Shown: positions 6,571 through 16,326, counted from the first letter of the stretch. The stretch: 64,000 nucleotides of DNA from Pseudomonas vranovensis DSM 16006 (GCF_000425805.1 NZ_AUED01000003.1:310001-374000), one strand, 5' to 3'. The notes: generated by a model from the letters alone, not told the origin. Translations and numbers: made by a program.

Positions 6571-9500
6571 ATGGGTTTCAACCTTTCCGCCTGGGCCCTG
6601 CGCAATCGGCAGATCGTGCTGTTCCTGATGATTCTCCTGGCGCTGGTCGGCGCGCTGTCCTACACCAAGTTGGGGCAGAGCGAAGACCCGCCATTCACCT
6701 TCAAAGCCATGGTGATCCGCACTATCTGGCCCGGCGCCAGCGCCGAGGAAGTCTCGCGCCAAGTCACCGAGCGCATCGAAAAGAAGCTGATGGAGACCGG
6801 CGAGTACGAGAAAATCGTGTCGTTCTCGCGCCCGGGTGAATCGCAGGTCACCTTCGTGGCCCGCGACTCGATGCATTCGGCCGATATCCCCGAGCTGTGG
6901 TACCAGATCCGCAAGAAGGTCGCCGACATCCGGCATACCTTGCCGCCTGGTATTCACGGGCCGTTCTTCAACGATGAGTTCGGCACTACCTTTGGCAACA
7001 TCTATGCACTGACCGGCGAAGGCTTCGATTACGCCGTGCTCAAGGATTACGCCGACCGCGTGCAGATTCAGCTGCAGCGCGTCAAGGACGTGGGCAAGGT
7101 CGAGCTGCTGGGGCTGCAGGACGAAAAGATCTGGATCGAGCTGTCCAACGTCAAGCTGGCAACCCTCGGCTTGCCCCTGGCGGCTGTTCAGCAGGCCCTG
7201 GAGGAACAGAACGCCGTCAGCACCGCCGGCTTCTTCGAGACCCCCAGCGAGCGCTTGCAACTGCGGGTGAGCGGCCGCTTCGATACTGTCGAGCAGATCG
7301 AGCAGTTCCCCATTCGTGTTGGCGACCGCACTTTCCGTATCGGTGATGTGGCCCAGGTCCGCCGTGGGTTCAACGATCCTCCCGCGCCACGCATGCGCTT
7401 CATGGGCCAGGATGCCATCGGCCTTGCGGTGTCGATGAAAGCCGGTGGCGACATCCTGGTGCTGGGCAAGGCCCTGGAAACCGAGTTCGAGCGTATCTCC
7501 CACAACCTGCCGGCCGGCATGGAGCTGCGCAAGGTGTCGGACCAGCCTGCGGCAGTGAAAACCGGGGTGGGCGAGTTCGTTCAGGTGCTGGTCGAGGCCC
7601 TGGCTATCGTGTTGCTGGTGAGCTTCTTTTCCCTCGGTGTGCGCACCGGGCTGGTGGTGGCCCTGGCCATTCCGCTGGTGCTGGCCATGACTTTCGCCAC
7701 CATGTACTACCTGGGCATCGGCCTGCACAAGATTTCGCTGGGTGCGCTGGTGCTGGCCCTGGGGTTGTTGGTGGATGATGCGATCATTGCCGTCGAGATG
7801 ATGGCGATCAAGATGGAACAGGGCTTCGACCGCATCAAGGCCGCCAGCTACGCCTGGACCAGCACGGCCTTCCCGATGCTCACCGGTACCCTGATCACCG
7901 CCGCAGGCTTTTTGCCGATTGCCACGGCGCAGTCCAGCACCGGCGAGTACACCCGATCGATCTTCCAGGTGGTCACCATTGCCTTGATCGCCTCCTGGAT
8001 TGCCGCCGTGGTGTTCGTGCCGTACCTGGGCGAACGCCTGTTGCCTGACTTGGCCAAGCTGCATGCCGCCAAGCATGGCACCCCCGAAGGCGGGCCGGAC
8101 CCCTATGGCACGCCGTTCTACCAGCGTGTGCGGCGAGTGGTGGGCTGGTGCGTCGAGCGGCGCAAAACCGTCATCATCGCAACCATCGCGCTGTTCATTG
8201 GCAGCATCCTGTTGTTCCGTTTCGTTCCCCAGCAGTTCTTCCCGGCTTCCGGCCGACTGGAGCTGATGGTCGACCTGAAGCTGGCTGAAGGTGCCTCGCT
8301 GAGCAATACCGCTGAACAGGTCAAGCGCCTGGAGGCCATGCTCAAGGACCGTGCGGGTATCGACAACTACGTGGCCTATGTCGGCACGGGTTCACCACGC
8401 TTCTACCTGCCGTTGGACCAGCAATTGCCGGCGGCAAGCTTTGCCCAGTTCGTGGTGCTGGCCAATACCATCGAAGAACGTGAAGCCCTGCGCAGTTGGT
8501 TGATCGCCACCCTCGACGAGCAGTTCCCGGACCTGCGCTCGCGCGTTACCCGCCTGGAGAACGGCCCACCCGTGGGCTATCCGGTGCAGTTCCGGGTGAC
8601 TGGCGAGCATATCGAGCAGGTGCGTGCCCTGGCACGCAAGGTCGCGATCAAGGTGCGCGAGAACCCCCATGTGGTCAACGTCCACCTCGACTGGGAAGAG
8701 CCGAGCAAGGTGGTGTACCTGAACATCGACCAGGACCGTGCCCGGGCCCTGGGCGTGAGTACCGCCAACCTAGCCAAGTTCCTGCAAAGCTCGCTCACAG
8801 GGTCGGCGGTCAGTCAGTTCCGTGAAGACAACGAACTGATCGAAATCCTCCTGCGCGGTACCCAGCAGGAGCGAACCGAGCTTGCCAACCTGCCGAGCCT
8901 GGCAGTACCGACCGACAACGGCCGGAGTGTGGCCCTGTCGCAGGTAGCAACACTCGAATACGGCTTCGAGGAAGGGATCATCTGGCACCGCAACCGTCTG
9001 CCCAGCGTCACCGTTCGTGCCGATATCTATGGCAAGGAACAGCCGGTGACTCTGGTCAAGCAGATCCTGCCGACCCTTGACCCGGTGCGTGCCGAATTGC
9101 CCGATGGCTACCTGCTGGAAGTCGGTGGCACGGTGGAAGACTCTACCCGCGGACAGAAGTCGGTGAACGCTGGCGTGCCGCTGTTCATCGTGGTGGTGTT
9201 GACCTTGCTGATGCTGCAACTGCGCAGCTTCTCGCGCACGGTGATGGTGTTCCTCACCGCGCCCCTGGGGTTGATCGGGGTGACCTTGTTCCTGCTGGTG
9301 TTCCGCCAGCCATTCGGCTTCGTGGCGATGCTCGGGACGATCGCGCTGTCGGGGATGATCATGCGTAACTCGGTGATCCTGGTGGATCAGATCGAGCAGG
9401 ACATTGCGGCGGGGCTGGATCGTTGGCAGGCGATTATCGAGGCGACCGTGCGACGTTTCCGGCCGATTGTACTGACCGCGCTGGCGGCGGTACTGGCGAT

Positions 9501-9636
9501 GATCCCGCTGTCGCGCAGCGTGTTCTTCGGGCCGATGGCGGTGGCGATCATGGGTGGCTTGATCGTGGCCACTGCGTTGACGCTGTTGTTCTTGCCGGCG
9601 TTGTATGCAGCGTGGTTCAGAGTGAAGAAGGCTTGA
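6571..9636 (+). CDS. mexK: RND efflux pump, MexK-like
   Basis: The 1021-residue inner-membrane H+/drug antiporter has the RND layout: TM1 near residues 9-28, a large periplasmic loop, TM2-TM6, TM7, a second large loop, and TM8-TM12. The proton-relay aspartates are D402 and D403 in GLLVDDAIIAVEMM (TM4). The TM10 position that is Lys940 in AcrB is Arg932 here (GMIMRNSVILVDQ). PAO1 MexK is 1025 residues and exports triclosan, and some antibiotics with OprM; substrates here are inferred only. It is translated just after the adaptor gene and ends at a hairpin (9642-9674) that separates it from a convergent gene. Confidence 0.88.
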   Translation: MGFNLSAWALRNRQIVLFLMILLALVGALSYTKLGQSEDPPFTFKAMVIRTIWPGASAEEVSRQVTERIEKKLMETGEYEKIVSFSRPGESQVTFVARDSMHSADIPELWYQIRKKVADIRHTLPPGIHGPFFNDEFGTTFGNIYALTGEGFDYAVLKDYADRVQIQLQRVKDVGKVELLGLQDEKIWIELSNVKLATLGLPLAAVQQALEEQNAVSTAGFFETPSERLQLRVSGRFDTVEQIEQFPIRVGDRTFRIGDVAQVRRGFNDPPAPRMRFMGQDAIGLAVSMKAGGDILVLGKALETEFERISHNLPAGMELRKVSDQPAAVKTGVGEFVQVLVEALAIVLLVSFFSLGVRTGLVVALAIPLVLAMTFATMYYLGIGLHKISLGALVLALGLLVDDAIIAVEMMAIKMEQGFDRIKAASYAWTSTAFPMLTGTLITAAGFLPIATAQSSTGEYTRSIFQVVTIALIASWIAAVVFVPYLGERLLPDLAKLHAAKHGTPEGGPDPYGTPFYQRVRRVVGWCVERRKTVIIATIALFIGSILLFRFVPQQFFPASGRLELMVDLKLAEGASLSNTAEQVKRLEAMLKDRAGIDNYVAYVGTGSPRFYLPLDQQLPAASFAQFVVLANTIEEREALRSWLIATLDEQFPDLRSRVTRLENGPPVGYPVQFRVTGEHIEQVRALARKVAIKVRENPHVVNVHLDWEEPSKVVYLNIDQDRARALGVSTANLAKFLQSSLTGSAVSQFREDNELIEILLRGTQQERTELANLPSLAVPTDNGRSVALSQVATLEYGFEEGIIWHRNRLPSVTVRADIYGKEQPVTLVKQILPTLDPVRAELPDGYLLEVGGTVEDSTRGQKSVNAGVPLFIVVVLTLLMLQLRSFSRTVMVFLTAPLGLIGVTLFLLVFRQPFGFVAMLGTIALSGMIMRNSVILVDQIEQDIAAGLDRWQAIIEATVRRFRPIVLTALAAVLAMIPLSRSVFFGPMAVAIMGGLIVATALTLLFLPALYAAWFRVKKA

Positions 9637-9641
9637 GGTTG

Positions 9642-9674
9642 ATCGCGGGGCACGTCGAGACGTCGCCCCGCGAT
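9642..9674. terminator. Hairpin between convergent genes (bidirectional terminator)
   Basis: ATCGCGGGGC (9642-9651) and GCCCCGCGAT (9665-9674) form a perfect 10-bp stem, and an ACGTC/GACGT pairing can extend it inward. It lies between the stops of mexK and the convergent DUF4197 gene. The T-run on the + strand is short (CCTTT), so it may act both ways or as a weak terminator. Confidence 0.65.
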
Positions 9675-9678
9675 GCCT

Positions 9679-10368
9679 TTACAAGGCCCCGAATACCTTC
9701 TTGGCCACACTGGTTGCTGCCGCGGCAGGATTCTGGCGAATGCTTTCTTCCTGCTTGGCAATCATTTCAAACAACCCGTTGAGCGCCTGCTCGGTCACAT
9801 AACCTTCCACGTTGGCGCTCTTGGCATCCACTACGCCCAACGCCGCTGCCTGCCCGGCAAAGCTGTTGTACTGCTGGACCAGGCCCACCTGGTCGGTGGC
9901 CTGCTTGACGATCGGCAGGAACTTGGCGCGGATCTGCTCACGGCTGGTCTTGCTCAGGTACTGGGTGGCCGAGTCGTTGCCGCCGGCGAGGATGCCCTTG
10001 GCATCGTCGACGGTCATTTTCTTCACGGCATCGACCAGCAGGGCCTGGGCCTGGGGAACGGCCGCTTCGGCCGCCTTGTTCATGCTGGTCTCTAGCTGCT
10101 CGACCTCGGCACCCATGCCGAACTTCTTCATGGTCTTGGCAGCCTTGCCCAGTTTCCCAGGCAGTTCAATGCGTACCTCGGGGTTAGTACTGAAGCCACC
10201 GGGCGTGCCCAACTGCTTGACTGCAACTTGCGCACCTTGGGTCAGGGCATCCTTGAGGCCGACGGAGGCGTCTTTCTGCGTGAGATCACCCAGCGACAGT
10301 GCCAGGGCACTGGCCGAGAACAGCAGGCCGGCGCACAGGCCGGTGAAGGTGAGGGCAGGGCGTAACAT
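9679..10368 (-). CDS. DUF4197 domain protein, exported
   Basis: The 229-residue protein starts at ATG 10368 because AAGGAT lies 6 bases upstream and the product then begins with a clean signal peptide (MLRPALTFTGLCAGLLFSAS, cleavage after ALA). An in-frame start at 10404 would add 12 polar residues and spoil the signal. The mature part matches DUF4197: GLKDALTQGAQVAV, TPGGF, VPQAQALLVDAV and an ILAGGNDSATQYL stretch. It is predicted to be periplasmic with no known function. It follows the YbaY-like lipoprotein gene by 32 bases, so the two are probably co-transcribed. Confidence 0.82.
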   Translation of the reverse strand: MLRPALTFTGLCAGLLFSASALALSLGDLTQKDASVGLKDALTQGAQVAVKQLGTPGGFSTNPEVRIELPGKLGKAAKTMKKFGMGAEVEQLETSMNKAAEAAVPQAQALLVDAVKKMTVDDAKGILAGGNDSATQYLSKTSREQIRAKFLPIVKQATDQVGLVQQYNSFAGQAAALGVVDAKSANVEGYVTEQALNGLFEMIAKQEESIRQNPAAAATSVAKKVFGAL

Positions 10369-10400
10369 GGGAGCATCCTTATCCAAAAGCGGGCAATCAA

Positions 10401-10799
10401 TCAACGAACGGCATCAACCTTGATGCGTACCGATTGCGGGTCGGTGCCATCGAGTTGCACGCCGTGGTGTTCGGTGTTGATGAACAACAGCTTGCCGTCG
10501 AGTTCGATCCGCGCGCTGACGGCGTAGCGGTGGCCAGGCTTGACCTGGGCTGGGTCGTAGCTCAGATGAAAGGGCAGCGGCACCTGGCCTTTGACTGGGC
10601 CGCTCTGGCTGGCGAGGGTGACCGCCGGAGCGTCCATCAGCGAGACATCCTGCAGGCTGACGCTAAGGGTCGCGGCCGGTGGCAGGGCAATGCGCTGCAG
10701 GTAGAACACCTCACCGTCGAGGCTGGCTTTGGAAGCGGGCGGGGTACTGCTGCAGGCGGCGAGCAGGCTGCCAAGCAGGATCAGGGACAGTTTTTTCAT
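10401..10799 (-). CDS. YbaY-like lipoprotein
   Basis: The 132-residue protein begins MKKLSLILLGSLLAACSS, a lipoprotein signal with lipobox LAAC and lipidated Cys16. The mature domain resembles the YbaY/YscW beta-sandwich family (GEVFYLQRIALPPAATLSV, FHLSYDPAQVKPGHRYAVSA). Members are small outer-membrane lipoproteins, in some systems linked to secretion or glycogen stress; no role can be assigned here. AGGAG about 6 bases upstream fixes the start at ATG 10799. It lies downstream of plsB on the same strand. Confidence 0.78.
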   Translation of the reverse strand: MKKLSLILLGSLLAACSSTPPASKASLDGEVFYLQRIALPPAATLSVSLQDVSLMDAPAVTLASQSGPVKGQVPLPFHLSYDPAQVKPGHRYAVSARIELDGKLLFINTEHHGVQLDGTDPQSVRIKVDAVR

Positions 10800-10883
10800 C
10801 AGTAGCTCCTTGTGGGTGGAGCCGCCAAGGCGGCGACCAACCCAGGTTAAGTCGTGTTGCTCCAGGGCACAGGCCAGTAGGGA

Positions 10884-13370
10884 CTATGCCGGTACTTCGG
10901 GGTGCTCTTCGCTGCGGTGCAGGGCAACCTGGCGAATCGACAGGCGGATTTCGGCCGACAATACGCGCTTGGCCGCACCTTCGGCCAGTTCACTGAGTTT
11001 TTCGTGGTAACCCAGCTTGCCGTGGGTGTCCGGGCGCAGGACGCCTTGTTCGATCTGGGTCTGGATGAAATGGCGGAACAGGGTCTTGTCGAAGAACTCC
11101 GGGGCGTTGAGGCCATGCAGGATCGACAGGCGCTGGGCCATGACCACGCACAGGTCTTCCAGCTCTTCGGCGCTGAGGGTGTGTTGGCCGCTGTTGAGCA
11201 ATAGCGCGGTGGCCATGTAGAAACGCTGCAGCGTCTGGGTGATGGCCCGGGCCAGCAAGGTCAGCAGCACGAACTGGCGTGAGCTGGGTGCCGGGCGCAG
11301 GTACACGCCGTTCTCGAAGCGCAGCAGGCCATGGTCGACGAAGGCCTGCAGCCACTGGTCGATCACGCCGTCGAGTTCGTCCAGCTCCCAGCGAATGAAC
11401 AGCTCCGATTGCAGGTACGGGTACAACGCCCGGGTGTATTGCAGGATCAGCTCGCGGCTCATGCGCGAGCTGCTCTGGAAGAAGCTTGCCAGTAGCGCCG
11501 GCAGGGCGAAGATGTGCAGGACGTTGTTGCGGTAGTAGGTCATCAGCACCGCGTTCTGTTCGTCCAGGTACAGGATCCTGCCCAGCGCATCGCTCTGCTC
11601 GGCCAGCAGGCCCATGCCCTTGACGTGGCTGATCAATGCCAGGCCGTCACCTTCGGGCAGGGTGGTGTGCGGTGAGTAGGGCACCTGGCGCAACAAGGCC
11701 AGGTACAGGTCCAGCACACGCGCCAGGGCACGCTCGTCCAGGGCCAGCCGGCTGGTGGAGAGCAGGGCCAGGGCAGCGAGATTGACCGGGTTTATGGCTG
11801 CGGCCTCGTTGAGGTGGCGGGCGACCTTTTCACCCAGGCGCGAGGTGGTTTCGTTCAACCAGGCTGGGCGGAACTGGGGCGCATGGGCCTGCTCGCGCCA
11901 GCCCGGTTGCTGCTGGTCGAGGAAGGCGCCCAGGCGAATCGGTTCGCCAAAGTTGACCGCCACCTGGCCGAAGCGCTGCTTGAGGGCGCCCAGGACCTTG
12001 AAGATGTCAAAGATCGACTCCTTCTTTTTGCTCGCGCCGCGCAGCTCACCCAGATAGGTACGGCCTTCAAGCACGCGCTCGTAGCCGATGTACACCGGCA
12101 CAAAGACGATTGGCGTGCGCGAGGAACGCAGGTAGCTGCGCAAGGTAATGGCCAGCATGCCGGTCTTTGGCTGCAGCATGCGTCCAGTGCGCGAACGGCC
12201 ACCCTCGACGAAGTACTCCACCGGGAAGCCCTTGGTGAACAGGGTATGCAGGTATTCATTGAACACCGCCGTGTACAGCGGGTTGCCCTTGAACGTGCGG
12301 CGCATGAAGAACGCCCCGCCACGGCGCAGCAGGCCGCCGATCACGGGCATGTTCAGGTTGATGCCGGCGGCGATGTGCGGTGGTGTCAGGCCGTTGCGAA
12401 ACAGCAGGTAGGACAGCAGCAAATAGTCGATGTGGCTACGATGGCAAGGTACGTAGATCACCTCGTGACCCGGAGCGATGCCCTGCACCTGCTCGATGTG
12501 ATTGACCTTGATGCCGTCGTAGATCTTGTTCCAGAACCAGCTGAGCACCACTTCGAGAAAACGGATGGCGGTGTAGGTGTAGTCCGAGGCAATCTCGTTG
12601 CCATAGCGCAGGGCCTGGGCCTCGGCCTTGGCCAGGGGAATGCTCTGGCGTTCGGCTTCGTCGGCGATGGCTTGGCGAACCAGCGGATCGTGGACCAGGC
12701 CTTTGACCAGGTTGCGTCGGTGCGAGATGTCCGGGCCGATGACTGCAGTCTTGAGGTTGCGAAAGTGTACCCGCAGCATGCGCTGGGCCATGCGCACCGT
12801 GCGTTCGTGGCCTTTGTTGTGCTGCACCAGCTCACGCAGGTGGATCGGCTCGGAAAACTGCACGCGGGTCTTGCGGCCCAGGATCAGCACGGTCAGCAGT
12901 CGCCGCAAGCGGCCGGTGACGGCCCAGCTGTCGGCGAACAGCAGCTTCCAGGGGCTGGACTCGCTGGCCGGTGACTGGCCCCAGAACACGCTGACCGGAA
13001 TGATCTTTGCGTCTTCCTCGGCATGCTGGCTGATGGCATTGACCAGACGGGCGAGGGTCGGCGGTGCGCCACGCTTGTCCTGGCGGCCAAGCCAGTCGGG
13101 CTCGGGTGTGAGGTAGAAGAACGCGGCAGGCTCGTGCAGGGTGCCCACCGACACCGGCAGTACCGGGCGCGGAAGCCCCGCTTTGGTGCACTCGCGGTCG
13201 AGCACGGCCAGGTCGGTCAGGGAGGGCGATTGCAGGGCATAGAACACCGGACGGCTGCGGTCCAGGTTCAGGGTGAAGGCTGACTGGTTGATGGTCTCGG
13301 AGCGAACCCACAGGTACAACAGGCGACGCAGGGCGCCAAAGATCAGGCGGCGCAGGGGGGAACGGGTCAT
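10884..13370 (-). CDS. plsB: Glycerol-3-phosphate acyltransferase PlsB
   Basis: The 828-residue inner-membrane enzyme puts the first acyl chain, from acyl-CoA or acyl-ACP, on glycerol-3-phosphate, starting phospholipid synthesis. The acyltransferase blocks are visible: HRSHID with the catalytic H(X4)D pair H310/D315, [29 protein letters not shown], and [11 protein letters not shown]. Length is close to E. coli PlsB (807). In P. aeruginosa plsB also lies near the mexJK locus. The gene starts at ATG 13370 and is divergent from the cold-shock gene across 222 bases. Confidence 0.93.
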   Translation of the reverse strand: MTRSPLRRLIFGALRRLLYLWVRSETINQSAFTLNLDRSRPVFYALQSPSLTDLAVLDRECTKAGLPRPVLPVSVGTLHEPAAFFYLTPEPDWLGRQDKRGAPPTLARLVNAISQHAEEDAKIIPVSVFWGQSPASESSPWKLLFADSWAVTGRLRRLLTVLILGRKTRVQFSEPIHLRELVQHNKGHERTVRMAQRMLRVHFRNLKTAVIGPDISHRRNLVKGLVHDPLVRQAIADEAERQSIPLAKAEAQALRYGNEIASDYTYTAIRFLEVVLSWFWNKIYDGIKVNHIEQVQGIAPGHEVIYVPCHRSHIDYLLLSYLLFRNGLTPPHIAAGINLNMPVIGGLLRRGGAFFMRRTFKGNPLYTAVFNEYLHTLFTKGFPVEYFVEGGRSRTGRMLQPKTGMLAITLRSYLRSSRTPIVFVPVYIGYERVLEGRTYLGELRGASKKKESIFDIFKVLGALKQRFGQVAVNFGEPIRLGAFLDQQQPGWREQAHAPQFRPAWLNETTSRLGEKVARHLNEAAAINPVNLAALALLSTSRLALDERALARVLDLYLALLRQVPYSPHTTLPEGDGLALISHVKGMGLLAEQSDALGRILYLDEQNAVLMTYYRNNVLHIFALPALLASFFQSSSRMSRELILQYTRALYPYLQSELFIRWELDELDGVIDQWLQAFVDHGLLRFENGVYLRPAPSSRQFVLLTLLARAITQTLQRFYMATALLLNSGQHTLSAEELEDLCVVMAQRLSILHGLNAPEFFDKTLFRHFIQTQIEQGVLRPDTHGKLGYHEKLSELAEGAAKRVLSAEIRLSIRQVALHRSEEHPEVPA

Positions 13371-13484
13371 ACGGTGTGTGCTCTGGATGAGATTTTCGAG
13401 TGATTGCTCAGTCGGTTAGTGTGCCGTATCTGCGCAAGTTCAGCAAAAAGCACTCCGGTCATGAAATTTAATTTAAGTGTGTCT

Positions 13485-13490
13485 TATACT
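13485..13490 (+). promoter_or_regulatory. Candidate -10 element for the cold-shock gene
   Basis: TATACT lies about 100 bases before the cold-shock start codon, in an AT-rich patch. The expected -35 position (TGAAAT, 13462-13467) is poor. Transcription from here would give a leader of about 95 bases that carries the hairpins at 13500-13556. Confidence 0.4.
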
Positions 13491-13499
13491 CGGTCCGCC

Positions 13500-13556
13500 G
13501 CTTGCAGGAGTTTTCTGCAAGCTGCGTCGGTGGAGGGTGGTGACCCCTCTGCAAGC
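13500..13556 (+). promoter_or_regulatory. Structured cold-shock leader with alternative pairings
   Basis: GCTTGCAG (13500-13507) is complementary to two identical downstream copies of CTGCAAGC (13515-13522 and 13549-13556). The first gives a compact 8-bp hairpin. The second gives a longer-range stem enclosing a GAGGG/CCCTC hairpin (13533-13549, sharing one base). The two pairings are mutually exclusive. Long structured leaders that refold with temperature are established for E. coli cspA; a similar role here is inference. Confidence 0.5.
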
Positions 13557-13592
13557 AAGGCGATTCCAAAATAAAAATTCGGAGTAGTTCAG

Positions 13593-13802
13593 ATGTCGTC
13601 TCGTGAAACTGGAAGTGTGAAGTGGTTCAATGACGCCAAGGGTTATGGCTTCATTCAGCGTGAAGGTGGCGCGGACGTGTTCGTTCACTACCGTGCCATT
13701 CGTGGTGAGGGGCATCGCACCCTCATCGAGGGGCAACAGGTCGAATACAGTCTGACTCAGGGCCAGAAAGGCCTGCAGGCGGAAGATGTAATCGGGCTGT
13801 AA
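13593..13802 (+). CDS. Cold-shock domain protein, 69 aa
   Basis: This is a single cold-shock (OB-fold) domain that binds single-stranded RNA and DNA. RNP1 is KGYGFIQ and RNP2 is DVFVHY, both intact, and the N-terminal [14 protein letters not shown] block is canonical. Length (69) is normal. It has GGAG about 7-10 bases upstream and a structured leader, so cold regulation is plausible. In P. aeruginosa a cold-shock gene also lies just upstream of the rlmA/dapE/ndvB block, which fits this context. I do not assign a csp number because paralogues are many. Confidence 0.92.
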   Translation: MSSRETGSVKWFNDAKGYGFIQREGGADVFVHYRAIRGEGHRTLIEGQQVEYSLTQGQKGLQAEDVIGL

Positions 13803-13840
13803 GCACCGGGTCACAAGCCTTGAGCCTGGGCCCACCAGCG

Positions 13841-13877
13841 AAAAGGCCCGCCGCCGGACGACCGGGGCGGGCCTTTT
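13841..13877. terminator. Rho-independent terminator, bidirectional
   Basis: AAAAGGCCCGCC (13841-13852) pairs perfectly with GGCGGGCCTTTT (13866-13877), a 12-bp stem with U-tracts on both strands. It ends the cold-shock transcript on the + strand and the small-gene transcript at 13891 on the - strand. Confidence 0.85.
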
Positions 13878-13890
13878 CGTAGAAGCCGGC

Positions 13891-14268
13891 TCAGCTGGTA
13901 CGCCAGGTGATTTCCTCTTCACCGTCGGCGCTGATGCGGATCCAGCGATCGGCATCGTCCTCACCTTCTTCCTCGACCCAGGTACCCGGCGCACAGCGTA
14001 CTTCGACGTTCAGTGCGGCAAAGGCGGCGCGGGCGCAGGCGATGTCATCGTCCCACGGGGTCTGGTCACTTTCCAGGTAGAGACTGTTCCATTTGCCTAC
14101 AGCCTTCGGTAACCAGGTAACTGGAATGTTACCGGCCGTGCATTTCCAGGTCTGGCCTTTTTGCTGCCATTCGCTGCAAGGGCCCAATGCCTGGGTCAGC
14201 CAGTCAGCGATCTGCTTGTGGTCGACGTCGGCGTCTTTGAGGTAAATCTCGATATCGGGTTGGCGCAT
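13891..14268 (-). CDS. Hypothetical protein, 125 aa
   Basis: The product is unrecognised. The 125-residue protein is acidic (for example WVEEEGEDDADRW near the C-terminus), contains Trp at several spaced positions and two or three cysteines (near residues 31, 43 and 78), and has no signal peptide or membrane segment. It starts at MRQPDIEIYLKD, 17 bases after the rlmA stop codon region on the same strand, so it probably sits at the end of a dapE-rlmA transcript. An unknown gene holds this position in P. aeruginosa too, as I recall. Function cannot be inferred. Confidence 0.65.
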   Translation of the reverse strand: MRQPDIEIYLKDADVDHKQIADWLTQALGPCSEWQQKGQTWKCTAGNIPVTWLPKAVGKWNSLYLESDQTPWDDDIACARAAFAALNVEVRCAPGTWVEEEGEDDADRWIRISADGEEEITWRTS

Positions 14269-14285
14269 GGGGGCTCCGGGTGTGC

Positions 14286-15098
14286 TCAGTCTTGGCGCAC
14301 AAAGTAATCGTAACGCATCGATACCGTGACCTCGAAAGGTTCGGCCTGTTCGATGACGCCGGCTCGTTTTTCCGCGCTGGCGCGCCAGCCATGAGGGGTC
14401 ATGGCCAGCAGGTCGGCGCGGGACTTGCCATCGACAAGGCTCAGGCGGAATCTCAGGGTTTCACTGTGGGCATGCTGCATGCCTGCCGGGACCAGCGCCA
14501 GGTGCTTGTCGTCGGCGTAGTCGCGCACTTCATCGTAGAGCTTGTGGCGCAACTCGATCAGGTGCTCGTTGGTCGGGCCGACCCGCATCAGGCCGCCGCC
14601 AGGGGCGAGCAGGCGCAGCGCCTCCTGCCAGTCCAGGGGGCTGAACACGCTGGCCAGGAACTGGCAGCTGGCATCGGCCAGGGGCACCCGCGCCATGCTT
14701 GCTACCAGCCAGGTCAGTGCCGGGTTGCGCCGGCAGGCACGCTTGACCGCCTCGCGGGAGATGTCCAGCGCGTAGCCGTCGGCCTCGGGCAGCGCCTCGG
14801 CGATCTGGGCGGTGTAGTAACCCTCGCCGCAGCCGATATCCAGCCAGCGCTCAGGCGCACGCTGTGCGGCAAGCTCCGCCAGCCGGCGGGCCACCGGGGC
14901 GTAGTGCCCAGCGTTGAGAAAGTCGCGGCGGGCTTCGACCATGGCCTGGTTGTCGCCGGGGTCGCGACTGTTCTTGTGCTGCACCGGCAACAGGTTCAGG
15001 TAACCCTGACGGGCACGGTCGAAACGATGCCCGGCCGGGCAGGCCACACCGTTGTCGAGAGTGCTCAGCGGAGCGCTGCAGATAGGGCAGGTGAGCAT
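14286..15098 (-). CDS. rlmA: 23S rRNA (guanine745-N1)-methyltransferase RlmA
   Basis: The 270-residue protein has the RlmA layout. An N-terminal zinc finger uses Cys4, Cys7, Cys20 and His24 (CPIC...CPAGH), and a class I methyltransferase fold follows with SAM motif LDIGCGEGYY near residue 85. RlmA methylates N1 of G745 in 23S rRNA. In Gram-positives the homologue targets G748, but the proteobacterial enzyme is the G745 form. Its ATG overlaps the dapE stop as ATGA, so the two genes are translationally coupled. Confidence 0.92.
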   Translation of the reverse strand: MLTCPICSAPLSTLDNGVACPAGHRFDRARQGYLNLLPVQHKNSRDPGDNQAMVEARRDFLNAGHYAPVARRLAELAAQRAPERWLDIGCGEGYYTAQIAEALPEADGYALDISREAVKRACRRNPALTWLVASMARVPLADASCQFLASVFSPLDWQEALRLLAPGGGLMRVGPTNEHLIELRHKLYDEVRDYADDKHLALVPAGMQHAHSETLRFRLSLVDGKSRADLLAMTPHGWRASAEKRAGVIEQAEPFEVTVSMRYDYFVRQD

Positions 15099-16249
15099 CA
15101 GGCAAGCAACCGGGTCAGGGTCTGGTAGTAGATCTCGGTCAGCACATCCAGGTCGCTGGCCAGGATCCGCTCGTTGACCTGGTGGATGGTCGCGTTGACC
15201 GGGCCCAGTTCAACCACCTGGGTACCGAGGGTGGCAATGAAGCGCCCGTCGGAAGTGCCACCACTGGTCGAGGCTTGGGTTTCACGGCCGGTCACGGCCT
15301 TGATGCTGGCCGAGACGGCATCGAGCAGGTCACCGGGCTCGGTCAGGAACGGCAGGCCCGACAGCGCCCAGTCCACATGCCAGTCCAGCTGGTGGTTGTC
15401 GAGGATTGCGGCGACACGCTGCTGCAGGCCTTCGACCGTCGACTCGGTCGAGAAGCGGAAGTTGAACAGCGCGGTGAGCTCGCCCGGCACCACGTTGGTG
15501 GCACCGGTGCCGGAATTGAGGTTTGAGATCTGGAAGCTGGTCGGCGGGAAGAATGCGTTGCCTTCGTCCCAGTGCTCGGCCGCCAGTTCCGCCAGGGCCG
15601 GGGTGGCCAGGTGGATCGGGTTCTTGGCCAGGTGCGGGTAGGCCACATGCCCCTGCACACCGCGTACGGTCAGCTTGGCGCCGAGGGAGCCGCGACGGCC
15701 GTTCTTGACCACGTCACCCACCAGGCTGGTGCTCGACGGCTCGCCGACGATGCACCAGTCCAGGCGTTCCTTGCGCGCGGCCAGGCGCTCGATGACCGCC
15801 TTGGTACCGTGGTGGGCCGGGCCTTCTTCGTCGCTGGTGATGAGGAAGGCGACCTTGCCGCGGTGGTCGGGGTAGTCGGCGACGAAGCGCTCGGTGGCCA
15901 CTACCATGGCCGCCAGGCTGCCTTTCATGTCGGCGGCGCCGCGGCCACAGAGCATGCCGTCGGCATCGATCAGGGCGTCGAACGGATCGTTCTGCCAGGC
16001 CTGCACCGGGCCGGTCGGCACTACATCGGTGTGACCGGCAAAGCACAGCACCGGACCATCCTGGGTACCGTGGGTGGCCCAGAAGTTATCGACGTCTTCG
16101 ATGCGCATCGGCTCGAGCATGAAGCCGGCATCGCCCAGGCGCTGCATCATTTGTTTCTGGCAATCGGCGTCCACTGGGGTCACCGAGGGGCGACGGATCA
16201 GGTCGCAGGCCAGTTCAAGGGTAGGCGAGAGGTCGGCTGGGGCCGTCAT
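15098..16249 (-). CDS. dapE: Succinyl-diaminopimelate desuccinylase DapE
   Basis: The 383-residue M20-family di-zinc amidase removes succinate from N-succinyl-LL-diaminopimelate in lysine and peptidoglycan synthesis. Metal-site and catalytic residues seen are H73 and D75 (FAGHTDVVP), D107 (RGAADMKG) and E141/E142 ([11 protein letters not shown]), with a late [10 protein letters not shown] block. I start it at ATG 16249 (MTAPADLSP), with GGAG 9 bases before; an upstream in-frame start at 16279 would add ten residues not seen in the family. It precedes rlmA with an ATGA overlap. Confidence 0.94.
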   Translation of the reverse strand: MTAPADLSPTLELACDLIRRPSVTPVDADCQKQMMQRLGDAGFMLEPMRIEDVDNFWATHGTQDGPVLCFAGHTDVVPTGPVQAWQNDPFDALIDADGMLCGRGAADMKGSLAAMVVATERFVADYPDHRGKVAFLITSDEEGPAHHGTKAVIERLAARKERLDWCIVGEPSSTSLVGDVVKNGRRGSLGAKLTVRGVQGHVAYPHLAKNPIHLATPALAELAAEHWDEGNAFFPPTSFQISNLNSGTGATNVVPGELTALFNFRFSTESTVEGLQQRVAAILDNHQLDWHVDWALSGLPFLTEPGDLLDAVSASIKAVTGRETQASTSGGTSDGRFIATLGTQVVELGPVNATIHQVNERILASDLDVLTEIYYQTLTRLLA

Positions 16250-16326
16250 TGAAGGAACTCCGGGGGCAAGGCAGGGCACGAATTCGAGGGGCGTTATCTT
16301 ATAGCAAAACTACTGGAGCGACGATC

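Noticed and set aside
5455..8076. Very long open frame on the - strand (873 codons) opposite mexJ/mexK
   Set aside because: It is antisense to two clear efflux genes, its composition is rich in His, Gln, Gly and Arg as expected from reversed high-GC codons, and it matches no family.
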